Assembly (NCBI RefSeq): GCF_030056795.1
Contig: NZ_JASHKQ010000008.1
Location: 62,001-126,000, forward strand
Source of the DNA: Rhodococcus sp. IEGM 1381
GTDB lineage: Bacteria > Actinomycetota > Actinomycetes > Mycobacteriales > Mycobacteriaceae
DNA: 64,000 bases
Reading direction: 5' to 3'
A program made the position numbers and the translations under genes. The notes below the pieces were generated by a model. That model was not told where the DNA came from. It searched no databases and saw only the letters and a list, made by a program, of their open reading frames with translations. Shown piece after piece: positions 20,172 through 28,505 of this stretch (its first letter is position 1; the number at the start of each line of letters is the position of its first letter).

Positions 20172-21137
20172 GTGGATGGTGGTGACCTGGTGGCGAGCAG
20201 TCTGGATGCGAAAGCCGCGGCTCACTCGCGTCGGCGTGGCCTGACTGCAGTCGGCACTGCCGTATCGATTCTGGGTCTGGTGGCCGGTTGGGGTGTCGTC
20301 TTCTTCATCGGTCTGGTTGGTGCGCTGTGGCGTTTCCGCGAGCCGAACGCGCCTGCGCCAGTACTCACACTGTCGGATCAATGGATGGACCTTACGGTCG
20401 GCCTGGTTCAGGTGGCGATAGGGGCCGCGGCGATCGCTGCGGTGTATTTCGTTCGTCGTCGCACGTTGCCCGCGGTATGGCCGATGCGTCGCGGTACTGC
20501 GCTCGATGCGGCGATCACCTGGTGCGCCGCGATCGGTGCTGCGTCCGCATTGTTGCTCGTGCTGTCTCGGATGGATGTGCTCCGCTTCAGCTTCTCGGTT
20601 CCGGCGTCGGTCGAATCCGATTGGCTTGCAGTGGTTTCCGCGCTGGCCGTGGGTCTACGCGAGGAGCCGATTCTGGTGGCACTGCCGGTCTTGCTGCTCG
20701 TGGGCAGACTACCGATTTGGGCGATCATTGCGCTGTCGGCGACGATGCGGGGCCTCCTCTATCTGTACTTCGGCGGTGGCGGTTTTCTTTGGGCTCTGTG
20801 CTGGGGTGCGGCGGCGGTGTGGGTGTTCTATCGCTACCGAAGGCTGTGGGTGTTGATCGCAGTGCATGGTCTGGTGATGAACGTTCAGGTGTTCGATCGC
20901 GTGATTCCGTCCGACAATGCCGCAACGATCATGCAATGGGTCAACATCCTGATCTTGTTCACCGCGCTGTTGTGGTGGCTGACCCCGAGGGCGCTCGAGG
21001 CGTTTCTGCCGAACACGGTGGCTGTTCGTTACGGCGATTCGACTGTCGAGACAACTCCGATGGTGGCCGAGGTCGTGCTCAATCCCGAGAAGCTCGATCC
21101 GGATACACCCAGACGAAACCCTCCCGTCAAGCCCTGA
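20172..21137 (+). CDS. CPBP-family intramembrane glutamic protease-like protein
   Basis: A 321-residue multi-helix membrane protein of the CPBP (Abi/Rce1-like) family. The core motif LREEPILVALPVLLL, with the paired Glu residues near position 165, and the downstream LYLYFGGGGFLWALCW and HGLVMN segments match the EExxxR/FxxxH/HxxxN catalytic plan in relaxed form; the Arg of the first motif is not obvious. Eight or nine hydrophobic stretches are seen. GTG 20172 is used, but GTG 20190 is equally possible. Bacterial members act in bacteriocin self-immunity or signal-protein processing. The 3' end overlaps the convergent GNAT gene by 11 bases. Confidence 0.75.
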   Translation: MDGGDLVASSLDAKAAAHSRRRGLTAVGTAVSILGLVAGWGVVFFIGLVGALWRFREPNAPAPVLTLSDQWMDLTVGLVQVAIGAAAIAAVYFVRRRTLPAVWPMRRGTALDAAITWCAAIGAASALLLVLSRMDVLRFSFSVPASVESDWLAVVSALAVGLREEPILVALPVLLLVGRLPIWAIIALSATMRGLLYLYFGGGGFLWALCWGAAAVWVFYRYRRLWVLIAVHGLVMNVQVFDRVIPSDNAATIMQWVNILILFTALLWWLTPRALEAFLPNTVAVRYGDSTVETTPMVAEVVLNPEKLDPDTPRRNPPVKP

Positions 21138-21639
21138 CCATTCGGGCTTCGAGGCAATCCCAGTCCGGGTCGAACCGGGTGGATCCGTCCACTTCGAACC
21201 GATGCTTGCGATAGAACGCACGCGCGCGGTCGTTGCCCGCAGCGACCCACAGATACGCAGAGCCGGCTCGGTGGCCGATTACGTCGACCAGTAATTTGCC
21301 GGCGACGCCGGTCCCGTGATGTGTGGGCAGAACGTTCAGTGACCACAATTCGGTTTCTGCTGGTGGGTTTTCATCGCGTGGCGGGCCACCGGTGGCGAAG
21401 CCGACGATGCTACAACTGGCGACGTCCACTGCGCATCGGGTCCGGATCCCGCGCGCGGAGGCGTCGTCGAGATCGGCGATGATCTGCTCCCACCGTTCGA
21501 TGCGGTGTTCGGGCCTCATCGCATCGAGCTTGGCGCTGTTCATCATTCCCGTGTACGTCGACTTCCAGATTGCTACGTGAGCGGTGCCGAGCGGCTCTTC
21601 ATCGCCCGGTCGAACGTCGCGGATCGAGTAGCTGCCCAT
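21127..21639 (-). CDS. GNAT-family N-acetyltransferase
   Basis: A 170-residue acetyltransferase. The start at ATG 21639 gives MGSYSIRDVRPGDEEPL, a typical GNAT N-terminus; an upstream frame to 21714 is less likely. The acetyl-CoA-binding motif A is ELWSLNVLPTHHGTGVAGKLL (residues about 95-115), and the C-terminal motif B is WVAAGNDRARAFYRKHRFEVDGS. Substrate unknown. It is the downstream neighbour of a TetR gene on the same strand, 93 bases apart. Confidence 0.9.
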   Translation of the reverse strand: MGSYSIRDVRPGDEEPLGTAHVAIWKSTYTGMMNSAKLDAMRPEHRIERWEQIIADLDDASARGIRTRCAVDVASCSIVGFATGGPPRDENPPAETELWSLNVLPTHHGTGVAGKLLVDVIGHRAGSAYLWVAAGNDRARAFYRKHRFEVDGSTRFDPDWDCLEARMVRA

Positions 21640-21732
21640 AGTTCGGTTGTACCGATCTGGTTCGCCGGAATCAATCCTTTTTCGACGGAACACCGCTGCG
21701 TAGAACTCCCACACGAGGCATTAGTCCCCCGA

Positions 21733-22338
21733 CTAGGCGTTGCCAGGACGGTCGTTTGCAGCCCTCGCGTGCATAGCCGCACGCGTGCGATCCCGGACGG
21801 CCAGGCCGGCGGCGATCATCGGTTCTGTGGACCGCAAGCTGCGGCACAACACGAAAGCACCTTCGAGGCTCGTCAGGCATCCCAGAGCCAGGCTCCGACA
21901 TACTTCGTTCGGCAGGTCGGTTGCGGCGAACCACTGTGTGAGGCCATCGATCCAGCCGGTGAATACGGCTTCCGTTGCGAGACGCAATCGTTCGTTGGTG
22001 CTGGCCACCTCGAGTGCGATGGTTTCGATCGAGCACGCCTCGGTGTAGTCGAGTTCGACCAATAGTGTTGCGGCCGAGGCGAAAATCTCGGGTATCCCGT
22101 CCACGACATCGGTGACGGCGGCTAGTTGTCGTCCCACCAAGAGGCCGTAGCGCACGCCCTCGGCATAGATGACCTCCTCGCTGATCTGTTCTTTTCCGCC
22201 GGGGAAGTGGTGGTAGATGGACCCGAAGGGGGCGCCGGACGCTGCGGCGATTTGCTTCAATCCGGTCGCGGTCATGCCTTGACGCCGGTACAGCTCGCCG
22301 GTTGCGTCGAGGATTCGCGCACGAGTGTCAGTGGCCAT
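21733..22338 (-). CDS. TetR-family regulator (LmrA/YxaF-like)
   Basis: A 201-residue repressor: MATDTRARILDATGELYRRQG, then the HTH TATGLKQIAAASGAPFGSIYHHF at residues about 23-45, followed by PGGKEQI, a pattern of the LmrA/YxaF-like TetR group. It is divergent from the alpha/beta hydrolase gene, and the 76-base spacer holds the dyad TAGAACGATCTA, a plausible operator. The hydrolase is therefore its likely target. Confidence 0.9.
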   Translation of the reverse strand: MATDTRARILDATGELYRRQGMTATGLKQIAAASGAPFGSIYHHFPGGKEQISEEVIYAEGVRYGLLVGRQLAAVTDVVDGIPEIFASAATLLVELDYTEACSIETIALEVASTNERLRLATEAVFTGWIDGLTQWFAATDLPNEVCRSLALGCLTSLEGAFVLCRSLRSTEPMIAAGLAVRDRTRAAMHARAANDRPGNA

Positions 22339-22387
22339 GAATATCGTCCTTGCCTCCGAGGATGACTCAGTGTAGCTTCCGATTCAC

Positions 22388-22399
22388 TAGAACGATCTA
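22388..22399. promoter_or_regulatory. Putative TetR operator between divergent genes
   Basis: TAGAACGATCTA has arms TAGA and TCTA around a 4-base core, a core often seen in TetR-family operators. It lies 15 bases before the GTG of the hydrolase gene and 50 bases from the TetR start. Assignment is inferred from position and symmetry. Confidence 0.45.
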
Positions 22400-22414
22400 T
22401 CCAGTGGAGGATCC

Positions 22415-23266
22415 GTGGAGCGAATCGAGCTACCGGCCGGACCGATCGACTACCTCGACACCGGCGGTGATGGCCCGGTGCTGGTTTTCGGACATGGGCT
22501 ACTCATGAACGAGACTCAGTGGCGCAAAGTGATCCCACTCCTCGGCGGATATCGCTGCATTGCTCCAACGCTGCCGTTGGGCGCACATCGGAGCCCGATG
22601 AAACCGGAGGCCGATCTCACGCAGCGCGGTATCGCACGGATCATTGCCGACTTCCTCGAGGCCCTCGACCTCACCGATGTGACGTTGGTTCTCAACGACA
22701 GCGGCGGCGGACAATTCATCGCCTCCGACGGCCGCGCCGATCGAGTCGGACGTTTGGTCCTGGCGTCGTGCGAAGCCTTCGACAACTTTCCGCCGCTGCC
22801 TGCCCGACCGGCAGCGGCGCTGTGCCGAGTTCCCGGCGGCACCTCGCTGTTTCTGCGACTGCTGGCCACGAAGTTCGTTCGACACAACAAACGCGCATGG
22901 GGCGGGCTCAGCAAGCATGGGATCCCCGACGAGGTGCTCGACGACTGGTTCGCGCCTGCAACGCGCAACGCGGAGATCCGCCGCGATCTGCGTAAGTTCG
23001 CCACCGGCACACCATCGCGAAAGACGTTGCTGACGTGGGCCTCTCGGCTCTCTACGTTCGATCGCCCGGTCCTCGTGATCTGGGCGAGGGAGGACACGAT
23101 GATGCCGCTCATCCATGCCGATCGGCTGCGAGAGTTGTTTGCCGACGCACGTCAGGTGCTCATCGACGACTCGTGGACACTCATTCCGGAAGACCAGCCC
23201 GAACGGTTCGCGGCTGCCCTGCGAGAGTTCGTCCCGGCCGACCCGACACGCGTGACTTCTCGGTGA
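22415..23266 (+). CDS. Alpha/beta-hydrolase-fold protein lacking the usual catalytic His
   Basis: A 283-residue alpha/beta hydrolase. The oxyanion region is FGHGLLMNETQW (residues about 29-40). The nucleophile elbow reads LNDSGGGQF (N94-D95-S96), which aligns with the HDWGG elbow of haloalkane dehalogenases and epoxide hydrolases and makes Asp95 the likely nucleophile. The acid region is WAREDTMMP (D227). Where the catalytic His is expected the sequence is DSWTLIPEDQP, with Trp254/Thr255 and no His. GGAGG precedes the GTG start. It may be a non-catalytic or unusual-mechanism branch. The divergent TetR probably controls it. Confidence 0.85.
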   Translation: MERIELPAGPIDYLDTGGDGPVLVFGHGLLMNETQWRKVIPLLGGYRCIAPTLPLGAHRSPMKPEADLTQRGIARIIADFLEALDLTDVTLVLNDSGGGQFIASDGRADRVGRLVLASCEAFDNFPPLPARPAAALCRVPGGTSLFLRLLATKFVRHNKRAWGGLSKHGIPDEVLDDWFAPATRNAEIRRDLRKFATGTPSRKTLLTWASRLSTFDRPVLVIWAREDTMMPLIHADRLRELFADARQVLIDDSWTLIPEDQPERFAAALREFVPADPTRVTSR

Positions 23267-23354
23267 CCCCATGATCGCCGAGGCCGGGGTCACGTTGTAG
23301 TCGTATCGATCCTGACGCCGAATGCGCGTGACATCTCTTGTCGGACCCCTCTCG

Positions 23355-23376
23355 TAAGATCGAATACATGTTCGAT
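23355..23376 (+). promoter_or_regulatory. -10 element fused to a LexA SOS box over the HNH gene start
   Basis: TAAGAT (23355-23360) has the form of a -10 hexamer. Its last base begins TCGAATACATGTTCGA (23360-23375), which differs at one position from the mycobacterial LexA consensus TCGAAC-N4-GTTCGA; one more matching pair at 23359/23376 extends the dyad. The ATG of the gene (23368) lies inside the box, so transcripts would be nearly leaderless and LexA would cover both the start site and the start codon. The same geometry recurs at 42983-43003. Confidence 0.75.
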
Positions 23377-25518
23377 ACCGGGGGGTGGGGAGTGGCGGAA
23401 ACGCCACCGGTCGATGACTGTATTGCGGGGTTTCTCGACGTCATTGCGCTCAACCGTGTCCACGAGAACCTTGCTCGGGCAGGGACCGTACTCGCGTACT
23501 GCGACGTACTCGAGATGCGACTCGAGGCTGCCGAAGCCGCCGGTGGCGATCCGGGCGAGACGGTCCGCGGCGCGTTGTGCGACTTGGCCGTGACGATGAC
23601 CGGCACGCGTCGCGATGCGTCGGTGGTGCACGACGTCGCGGAGCGTCTACATCGAATGCCGTTGACGGCCTTGCGTTTCGTGACCGGAAGCTTCGACTGG
23701 TCGACGGTGGTCACGATCACCTCGGTGTTGCATCGCGCCAGTGACGAGACCATCTCGAAAATCGAATACGAGGTCTGTGCTGCAGGGGGCCGAATGCGCC
23801 CGCAGGCCTTGCGGAACCGAATCTGGCGGTTGTGGATGAAGGCCGATCCGGACGGCGCTGCGCAGGCTCGCGAGACCGCGAAGTCAGAGGAAGTCGGAGT
23901 GCGGATCGATCGAACCGGTCCTGGCGGTATTTCGTCGCTCATCGCGAAGATCACGGATCTCGAAGCGGCCGAAGCGGATGCGCTCATCGTCGAGATCGTC
24001 GGTACGGTCTGCAAGGACGATCCGCGGTCGACGGGGATGCTGAGGGCCGCCGGCCTGATGGCGCTGCTGCACGGCGAGCATTCGCTGGTCTGTCAGTGCG
24101 ATCTCGGCGACGAATGCCCGGTTGCCGGTGCCGCCGATGATCTCCCTCCTCGGCGCGGGCACCTCCTGCAGATCGTGGTGGCGGTGGAGACGCTGCTGGG
24201 ACTGTCCGCGGAGCCCGCCACCTTGGCGGACGGGACCCCCATCGACCCGGAGGTAGCGCGCATCGTCGCCGCCGACGCGAAGTGGCAGGCAATGCTGACC
24301 GAGTTGGTCGACATGCTCAAGCCCGAGCAGGACAGGCGCGACGAGCGCCGCCCGAAGGGCGACGGTCCTGACATCGACGGTCCGGACGACAACGGCCCCG
24401 CCACCGACGGCCCCGCCGACCACGGCCCGAACGGGCATGGTCCGGAAGATGAAGATCCGGATGACGACACCCCGGATGACGACGGCGGCCCTGACGATGG
24501 TCCGGACAACAACGGTCCGGACAACAACGGTCCGGACAACAACGGTCCGGACAACAACGGTCCGGATGGTGATGGCGATCCCGACGACGGACGCGGCGGT
24601 CCCACCGGAGGCAACGACCCGGACGACGGTCGAGGTCCCTCGATCAAGGGCTCGGATTACTCGGCTGATCCGCGCAATCGTGACGATCCCGAAAACCCTG
24701 ACGACCCGGTCGGTCAGTCTCCACCCGGCTTCCTCTTGTTGCGCAGAGTTGTGGGCATCGGCCGGGTGCGCAGTGCCGCCCAGCTTCCGCCGATACGCGG
24801 CATATGTGCCCAAGCTTGCCCGCCGGCCAATCGGATTCTGGGGGAGGAGTCTGTCCGCGATGGGCTTGTCGCACGCTGGCTCGGGTGGATTGCCGAACGG
24901 CCCGAGCGCGCGCGTGGGATTTTTCCTGACGGTCATGGCGGAGAATGTGTTCCGCCGCGAGCCGCGGTGACCTATCGGCCGAGCGCGCGCGTTGCCGCCT
25001 TCGTTCGGACGGCCTATCGCACGTGCACGTTCCCCAACTGCGACGTGCCCTCGGCCCGGTGTCAGATCGATCATATGGTCCCGTTCGACAAGGGCGATCC
25101 GGGGCGTGGCGGGTGGACGATCGTGACCAATCTTCAGCCGGTGTGCATGTTTCATCATCAGGCGAAGACCTCGAAAGCGTGGTCGGCGGTGATGCTCGCG
25201 GGAGGGGCAATTCTGTGGTCGAATTCGCTGGGTCTGCGCGCGGTCACGCTGCCGGAGTTCTCGATCGCGTCGCCTACTGGACGCCGCCGTCGCCGGAAGA
25301 AGTCGGCTGAGAATGCGCTGTCCCCGTTCGAACCCACCCGATGGGAGCTCGAGTACAACGGGTCTGCACCGCCGACACTCGCGGACTTCCGTTCTGCGTC
25401 ATCGGACATTGCACGGAAGGAACTGGCAGAGAAGAGACGTGCCTACCTCGGCCACTGCCGCGTCGTACACGTGCGCATTCGAGAAGGCCACGGGCGCTGC
25501 GATCCTGCGCCCTTTTGA
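23368..25518 (+). CDS. DUF222 / 13E12-type HNH endonuclease-domain protein
   Basis: A 716-residue protein of the 13E12-repeat family common in mycobacteria and rhodococci. The DUF222 domain occupies residues about 20-310. A hydrophilic linker rich in Asp, Gly, Pro and Asn (residues about 325-450) includes four exact 5-residue repeats. The C-terminal HNH nuclease domain has CTFPNC near 552, RCQIDHMVPF near 569, then GGWTIVTNLQPVC and FHHQAK near 595, giving the Zn-type cysteines and the catalytic His residues. The start ATG sits within a LexA box, so SOS induction is likely. In-frame TTG 23338 upstream is less likely. Biological role unproven; DNA cleavage or element mobility is inferred. Confidence 0.9.
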   Translation: MFDTGGWGVAETPPVDDCIAGFLDVIALNRVHENLARAGTVLAYCDVLEMRLEAAEAAGGDPGETVRGALCDLAVTMTGTRRDASVVHDVAERLHRMPLTALRFVTGSFDWSTVVTITSVLHRASDETISKIEYEVCAAGGRMRPQALRNRIWRLWMKADPDGAAQARETAKSEEVGVRIDRTGPGGISSLIAKITDLEAAEADALIVEIVGTVCKDDPRSTGMLRAAGLMALLHGEHSLVCQCDLGDECPVAGAADDLPPRRGHLLQIVVAVETLLGLSAEPATLADGTPIDPEVARIVAADAKWQAMLTELVDMLKPEQDRRDERRPKGDGPDIDGPDDNGPATDGPADHGPNGHGPEDEDPDDDTPDDDGGPDDGPDNNGPDNNGPDNNGPDNNGPDGDGDPDDGRGGPTGGNDPDDGRGPSIKGSDYSADPRNRDDPENPDDPVGQSPPGFLLLRRVVGIGRVRSAAQLPPIRGICAQACPPANRILGEESVRDGLVARWLGWIAERPERARGIFPDGHGGECVPPRAAVTYRPSARVAAFVRTAYRTCTFPNCDVPSARCQIDHMVPFDKGDPGRGGWTIVTNLQPVCMFHHQAKTSKAWSAVMLAGGAILWSNSLGLRAVTLPEFSIASPTGRRRRRKKSAENALSPFEPTRWELEYNGSAPPTLADFRSASSDIARKELAEKRRAYLGHCRVVHVRIREGHGRCDPAPF
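24499..24558 (+). repeat. 15-bp in-frame tandem repeat, four copies, in the HNH gene
   Basis: Four perfect copies of GGTCCGGACAACAAC encode (GPDNN)x4 within a longer degenerate Gly-Pro-Asp linker. Perfect identity between copies suggests recent expansion by slippage or unequal exchange. Unit length is a multiple of three, so copy changes keep the frame. Confidence 0.95.
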
Positions 25519-25561
25519 ACAAAGACTGTCCAGGGTGTGGTCAGAACCGCACACCTGCTAC

Positions 25562-25578
25562 CTTGAACGCCGTTCAAG
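25562..25578. promoter_or_regulatory. BioQ-like operator of the bioY operon
   Basis: CTTGAACGCCGTTCAAG is a perfect 8-bp-arm palindrome with a single central base, 42 bases before the bioY ATG. A TACCTT hexamer at 25559-25564 overlaps its left edge and could be the -10. The core TGAAC-N3-GTTC agrees with the recognition pattern remembered for BioQ, the TetR-type biotin repressor of actinobacteria. The gene for BioQ itself is not in this window. Confidence 0.75.
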
Positions 25579-25620
25579 TCTTTGGGGCAGGTGACCGCCC
25601 CACTCCCCGAGGAGCCACCC

Positions 25621-26223
25621 ATGTCAGATGTCGACAGCAGTACTCGTCCGCCGAGCCGTAAGGTCAGCCGAATGAACGTCTCCGCCCGCGACATGGCGCA
25701 GATCGCAGTGTTCGCAGCGCTCATCGCTGCTCTCGGCCTGCCTGGATCGATCACGGTGGGCTTCTCCGGTGTCCCCATCACCCTGCAGACCCTCGGCATC
25801 ATTCTGTCCGGCGCGATCCTCGGTGCCCGGAAAGGCACTGCCGCGGTCCTGGTGTTTCTCGCGCTGACGATGATCGGCCTCCCACTGCTGGCGGGTGGAC
25901 GTACCGGGCTGTCGGCGATGGCCGGGCCCACCGTCGGTTACCTCATCGGTTGGATACCGGCGGCGTTGCTGATCGGCTGGCTCACGGCCCGCATCCTGCC
26001 GAAGTACTCGATCGCGCTCGGACTGGCGATCAATGCCGTCGGCGGCATCGTGGTGGTGTACGTCTTCGGGATCATCGGTCTGATCCTGCGTACCGACGTC
26101 GGCGTCTGGGCCGCGATCACGTCCAATGGCCCGTTCCTGCCCGGTGACATCGCGAAGGTCGTCGTCGCTACCGTCGTCGCCAAGAGTGTGCACCGCGCAT
26201 ACCCGGGCCTGATCAAGGCGTGA
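25621..26223 (+). CDS. bioY: Biotin ECF transporter S component
   Basis: A 200-residue six-helix membrane protein of the BioY family, which binds biotin and, with BioM/BioN, imports it. After a cytoplasmic N-terminal tail of about 30 residues, SARDMAQIAVFAALIAALGL starts helix 1. VPITLQTLGIILSGAILGARKGT is the conserved BioY loop, and AGPTVGYLIGW is another signature. ATG 25621 has GAGGAG eight bases upstream. A BioQ-type palindrome lies just before it. The stop overlaps the next gene's GTG (GTGA). Other operon members supply the ATPase and the T component. Confidence 0.95.
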   Translation: MSDVDSSTRPPSRKVSRMNVSARDMAQIAVFAALIAALGLPGSITVGFSGVPITLQTLGIILSGAILGARKGTAAVLVFLALTMIGLPLLAGGRTGLSAMAGPTVGYLIGWIPAALLIGWLTARILPKYSIALGLAINAVGGIVVVYVFGIIGLILRTDVGVWAAITSNGPFLPGDIAKVVVATVVAKSVHRAYPGLIKA

Positions 26224-27365
26224 CTCTCGAGCTGGGAGGTCGAGGCAGCGACAGCGTGAATGGCCGGGCCGACGACCCGGCCATCGTCTGGTCGGGTCGC
26301 ACGCTCACCTACGCCGACCTCGACGAAGCCGTCGAGCAATGGCCTCACCTCCCGGTGCACGGGGCTCGATCACACGACGCATCAGCACTCGAGCTACCCG
26401 AGGCGCTGATCTGCGTTTTTGCGGCGGCGCGGCAGGGAAGTGCGGTGCGAGTCGAGGATCCGGCCACCCGTCCCGAGCGCCCTACCCACACCGATCCTGA
26501 CGCTTTTCTGCTGGTCGCAACCTCCGGCTCCACCGGACGCCCCAAGCCGCTCGAGCGCACTGCCGCGTCGTGGGTCGACAGCTTCCCCGAGTTCACCGAG
26601 ATCACCGACATCCGCCCCACCGATTCGGTGCTGATCACCGGACCGCTGCACGCCACGATGCACCTGTTCGCCGCTGTGCACGCACTGTGGCTGGGGGCGT
26701 GCGTCACCGATGACGCCGCGCAGGCCACTGCTGTCCACGCGGTGCCTTCGGTACTCCGTGACGTCCTTCGCCGGATGCCTCATGCGCGGGTTGCCGTAGC
26801 GGCCGGGTCTGGCCTTGATGACGCTGCCGCGCAAAGGATCTCGGCGCAGCACATCAGGCTGGTCGAGTACTACGGCTCAGCGGAACTGTCGTTGGTGGCT
26901 GCGCGGGTCGTGGGCGAGCACGCGTCACTGCGACTGCTCCGCGATGTCGAGGCGCGCACCGAGGACGGGTTGTTGTCCGTCCGCTCGCCGTACTCGGCAC
27001 TCGGTGCCACTGGCTGGTGCAGCGTCGGTGATCTGGCCGACCTCAGTGGCCGTGAACTGCTCGTCCACGGTCGGGGGGACGCGGCGATCAATGTCGGCGG
27101 CACCACCGTCGTTGCAGAGGACGTCGAGCGCATCCTGACCGCACTCGACGGTGTTCGAGCCGCGGCCGCCATCGGGTCTCCCCACGCGGTGCTGGGTCAA
27201 ACCGTCTCTGCCGTCATCGAACTCGACGGATCCCGTGACCTCGACCTCGTTCGCGCCGACGCCCGCGCAGTTATGACCAAGGAGGCACTGCCGCGACGAT
27301 GGACGGTGGTGCAGCAGCTGCCCCGTACCGCGAGCGGCAAGATCGCCCGGAAAGCCCTGCTGTGA
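26220..27365 (+). CDS. Short AMP-forming acyl-CoA ligase-like protein of the biotin operon
   Basis: A 381-residue member of the ANL adenylate-forming family, shorter than the usual 500 or more because the N-terminal region is reduced. The phosphate-binding loop is LLVATSGSTGRPKP (residues about 99-112). VEYYGSAELSLVA matches motif A5, GWCSVGDLAD the A7 Asp, and PRTASGKIARKAL the A10 catalytic Lys. It begins at GTG inside the bioY stop and ends overlapping the thiolase start. It resembles the ligase that accompanies BioY and a thiolase in the BirA-controlled yhfU-yhfT-yhfS set of Bacillus subtilis, as remembered. A pimelate-like or fatty acid substrate is possible but not shown. Confidence 0.85.
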   Translation: MTLELGGRGSDSVNGRADDPAIVWSGRTLTYADLDEAVEQWPHLPVHGARSHDASALELPEALICVFAAARQGSAVRVEDPATRPERPTHTDPDAFLLVATSGSTGRPKPLERTAASWVDSFPEFTEITDIRPTDSVLITGPLHATMHLFAAVHALWLGACVTDDAAQATAVHAVPSVLRDVLRRMPHARVAVAAGSGLDDAAAQRISAQHIRLVEYYGSAELSLVAARVVGEHASLRLLRDVEARTEDGLLSVRSPYSALGATGWCSVGDLADLSGRELLVHGRGDAAINVGGTTVVAEDVERILTALDGVRAAAAIGSPHAVLGQTVSAVIELDGSRDLDLVRADARAVMTKEALPRRWTVVQQLPRTASGKIARKALL

Positions 27366-28495
27366 ATGTCCCTGCTGTGAGTACTCCCGTGATCGTTGCG
27401 GCCAAACGGACCGCGATCGGCATAGCTGGTCACGGCTTCGCTGGAATCACTGCATCGGGCCTCGCTGCGCCGGTGCTCAATGCCGTTGCAGCAGAGGTCA
27501 GTTCGCTCGACTTCCCGATCGACGACGTGATCCTCGGCAACTGCCTCGGCCCCGGCGGCGACGTTGCGCGTGTGTCGGCGCTGCTCGCGGGACTCGGTGT
27601 CGACGTCCCCGGCGTCACCGTCGACCGCCAGTGTGGATCCGGACTCGACGCCGTCATGCAGGGAGCGTCGCGGATCCGCAGCGGCGACGACACGTTGATT
27701 CTGGCAGGTGGCGTCGAATCGGCGAGTACGAGTCCATGGCGGTTCTGGCCACCGGTCGACGGTGCAGAACCGGTTCGATACACCCGAGCTCCGTTCGCTC
27801 CCAAGGGTTTCGATGATCCTGACATGGGCGTTGCGGCAGACGATCTCGCGCGTAGGTGTGGAATCGACCGGCAGCGGCAGGACGAGTACGCCGCACGTTC
27901 CTTCGCACGAGCCGCGGCACACGACTTCTCCGCCGAAATCGTCCCGATCGGACAGATGAGCGCCGACGAGCGCATCCGCCCCAACATGACTGCCCAGCGC
28001 TTGGGCAGACTGCGTCCCACATTCACCTCCGACGGCACCGTCACTGCTGGCAACTCTTGCGGAATCTCCGACGGTGCAGCCGTTCTGGCGATCACCACGG
28101 CCGATCGTGCCGCCGGTTTGCCGGCACTGCGCATTCTCGGCAGCGCGGTCGCCGGGTCCGATCCGGCACTTCCCGGTCTGGGCCCGGTACCTGCGATCGA
28201 GAAGCTACTCGGGCGTACCGGGGTGTCACTCGACGACATCGGGGTCATCGAGATCACCGAGGCGTTCGCATCGGTGGTGCTCGCGGTGTCGGATGCACTG
28301 GGCATCGACGAAGAGCGCATCTGCCCGGAGGGCGGGGCCATCGCGATGGGCCATCCGTGGGGCGCGTCGGGCGCAATCCTGTTGGTGCGATTGGCGTCTC
28401 GAATGCTGCAACCGAGTGGTCCGGCACAGGGATTGGCGGCCTGCGCCATCGGCGGCGGGCAAGGAATAGCGATGTTGGTGGAGCGAGTGACATGA
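27362..28495 (+). CDS. Thiolase-family acyltransferase of the biotin operon
   Basis: A 377-residue thiolase-fold enzyme (acetyl-CoA C-acyltransferase family). The nucleophile Cys is in VDRQCGSGLDAVMQGASRI near residue 85. The second-half motifs are NSCGISDGAAV (NASGINDGAA in most thiolases), GHPWGASGAI with the catalytic His, and CAIGGGQGIA with the proton-donor Cys, so a complete active site is present. GTG 27362 lies inside the preceding stop codon (GTGA), matching the other junctions of this operon; GTG 27377 is an alternative. Direction (condensing or cleaving) and chain length are unknown. Comparable to YhfS of the B. subtilis bioY-type operon. Confidence 0.9.
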   Translation: MNVPAVSTPVIVAAKRTAIGIAGHGFAGITASGLAAPVLNAVAAEVSSLDFPIDDVILGNCLGPGGDVARVSALLAGLGVDVPGVTVDRQCGSGLDAVMQGASRIRSGDDTLILAGGVESASTSPWRFWPPVDGAEPVRYTRAPFAPKGFDDPDMGVAADDLARRCGIDRQRQDEYAARSFARAAAHDFSAEIVPIGQMSADERIRPNMTAQRLGRLRPTFTSDGTVTAGNSCGISDGAAVLAITTADRAAGLPALRILGSAVAGSDPALPGLGPVPAIEKLLGRTGVSLDDIGVIEITEAFASVVLAVSDALGIDEERICPEGGAIAMGHPWGASGAILLVRLASRMLQPSGPAQGLAACAIGGGQGIAMLVERVT

Positions 28496-28505
28496 GCAGG
28501 GTTAC

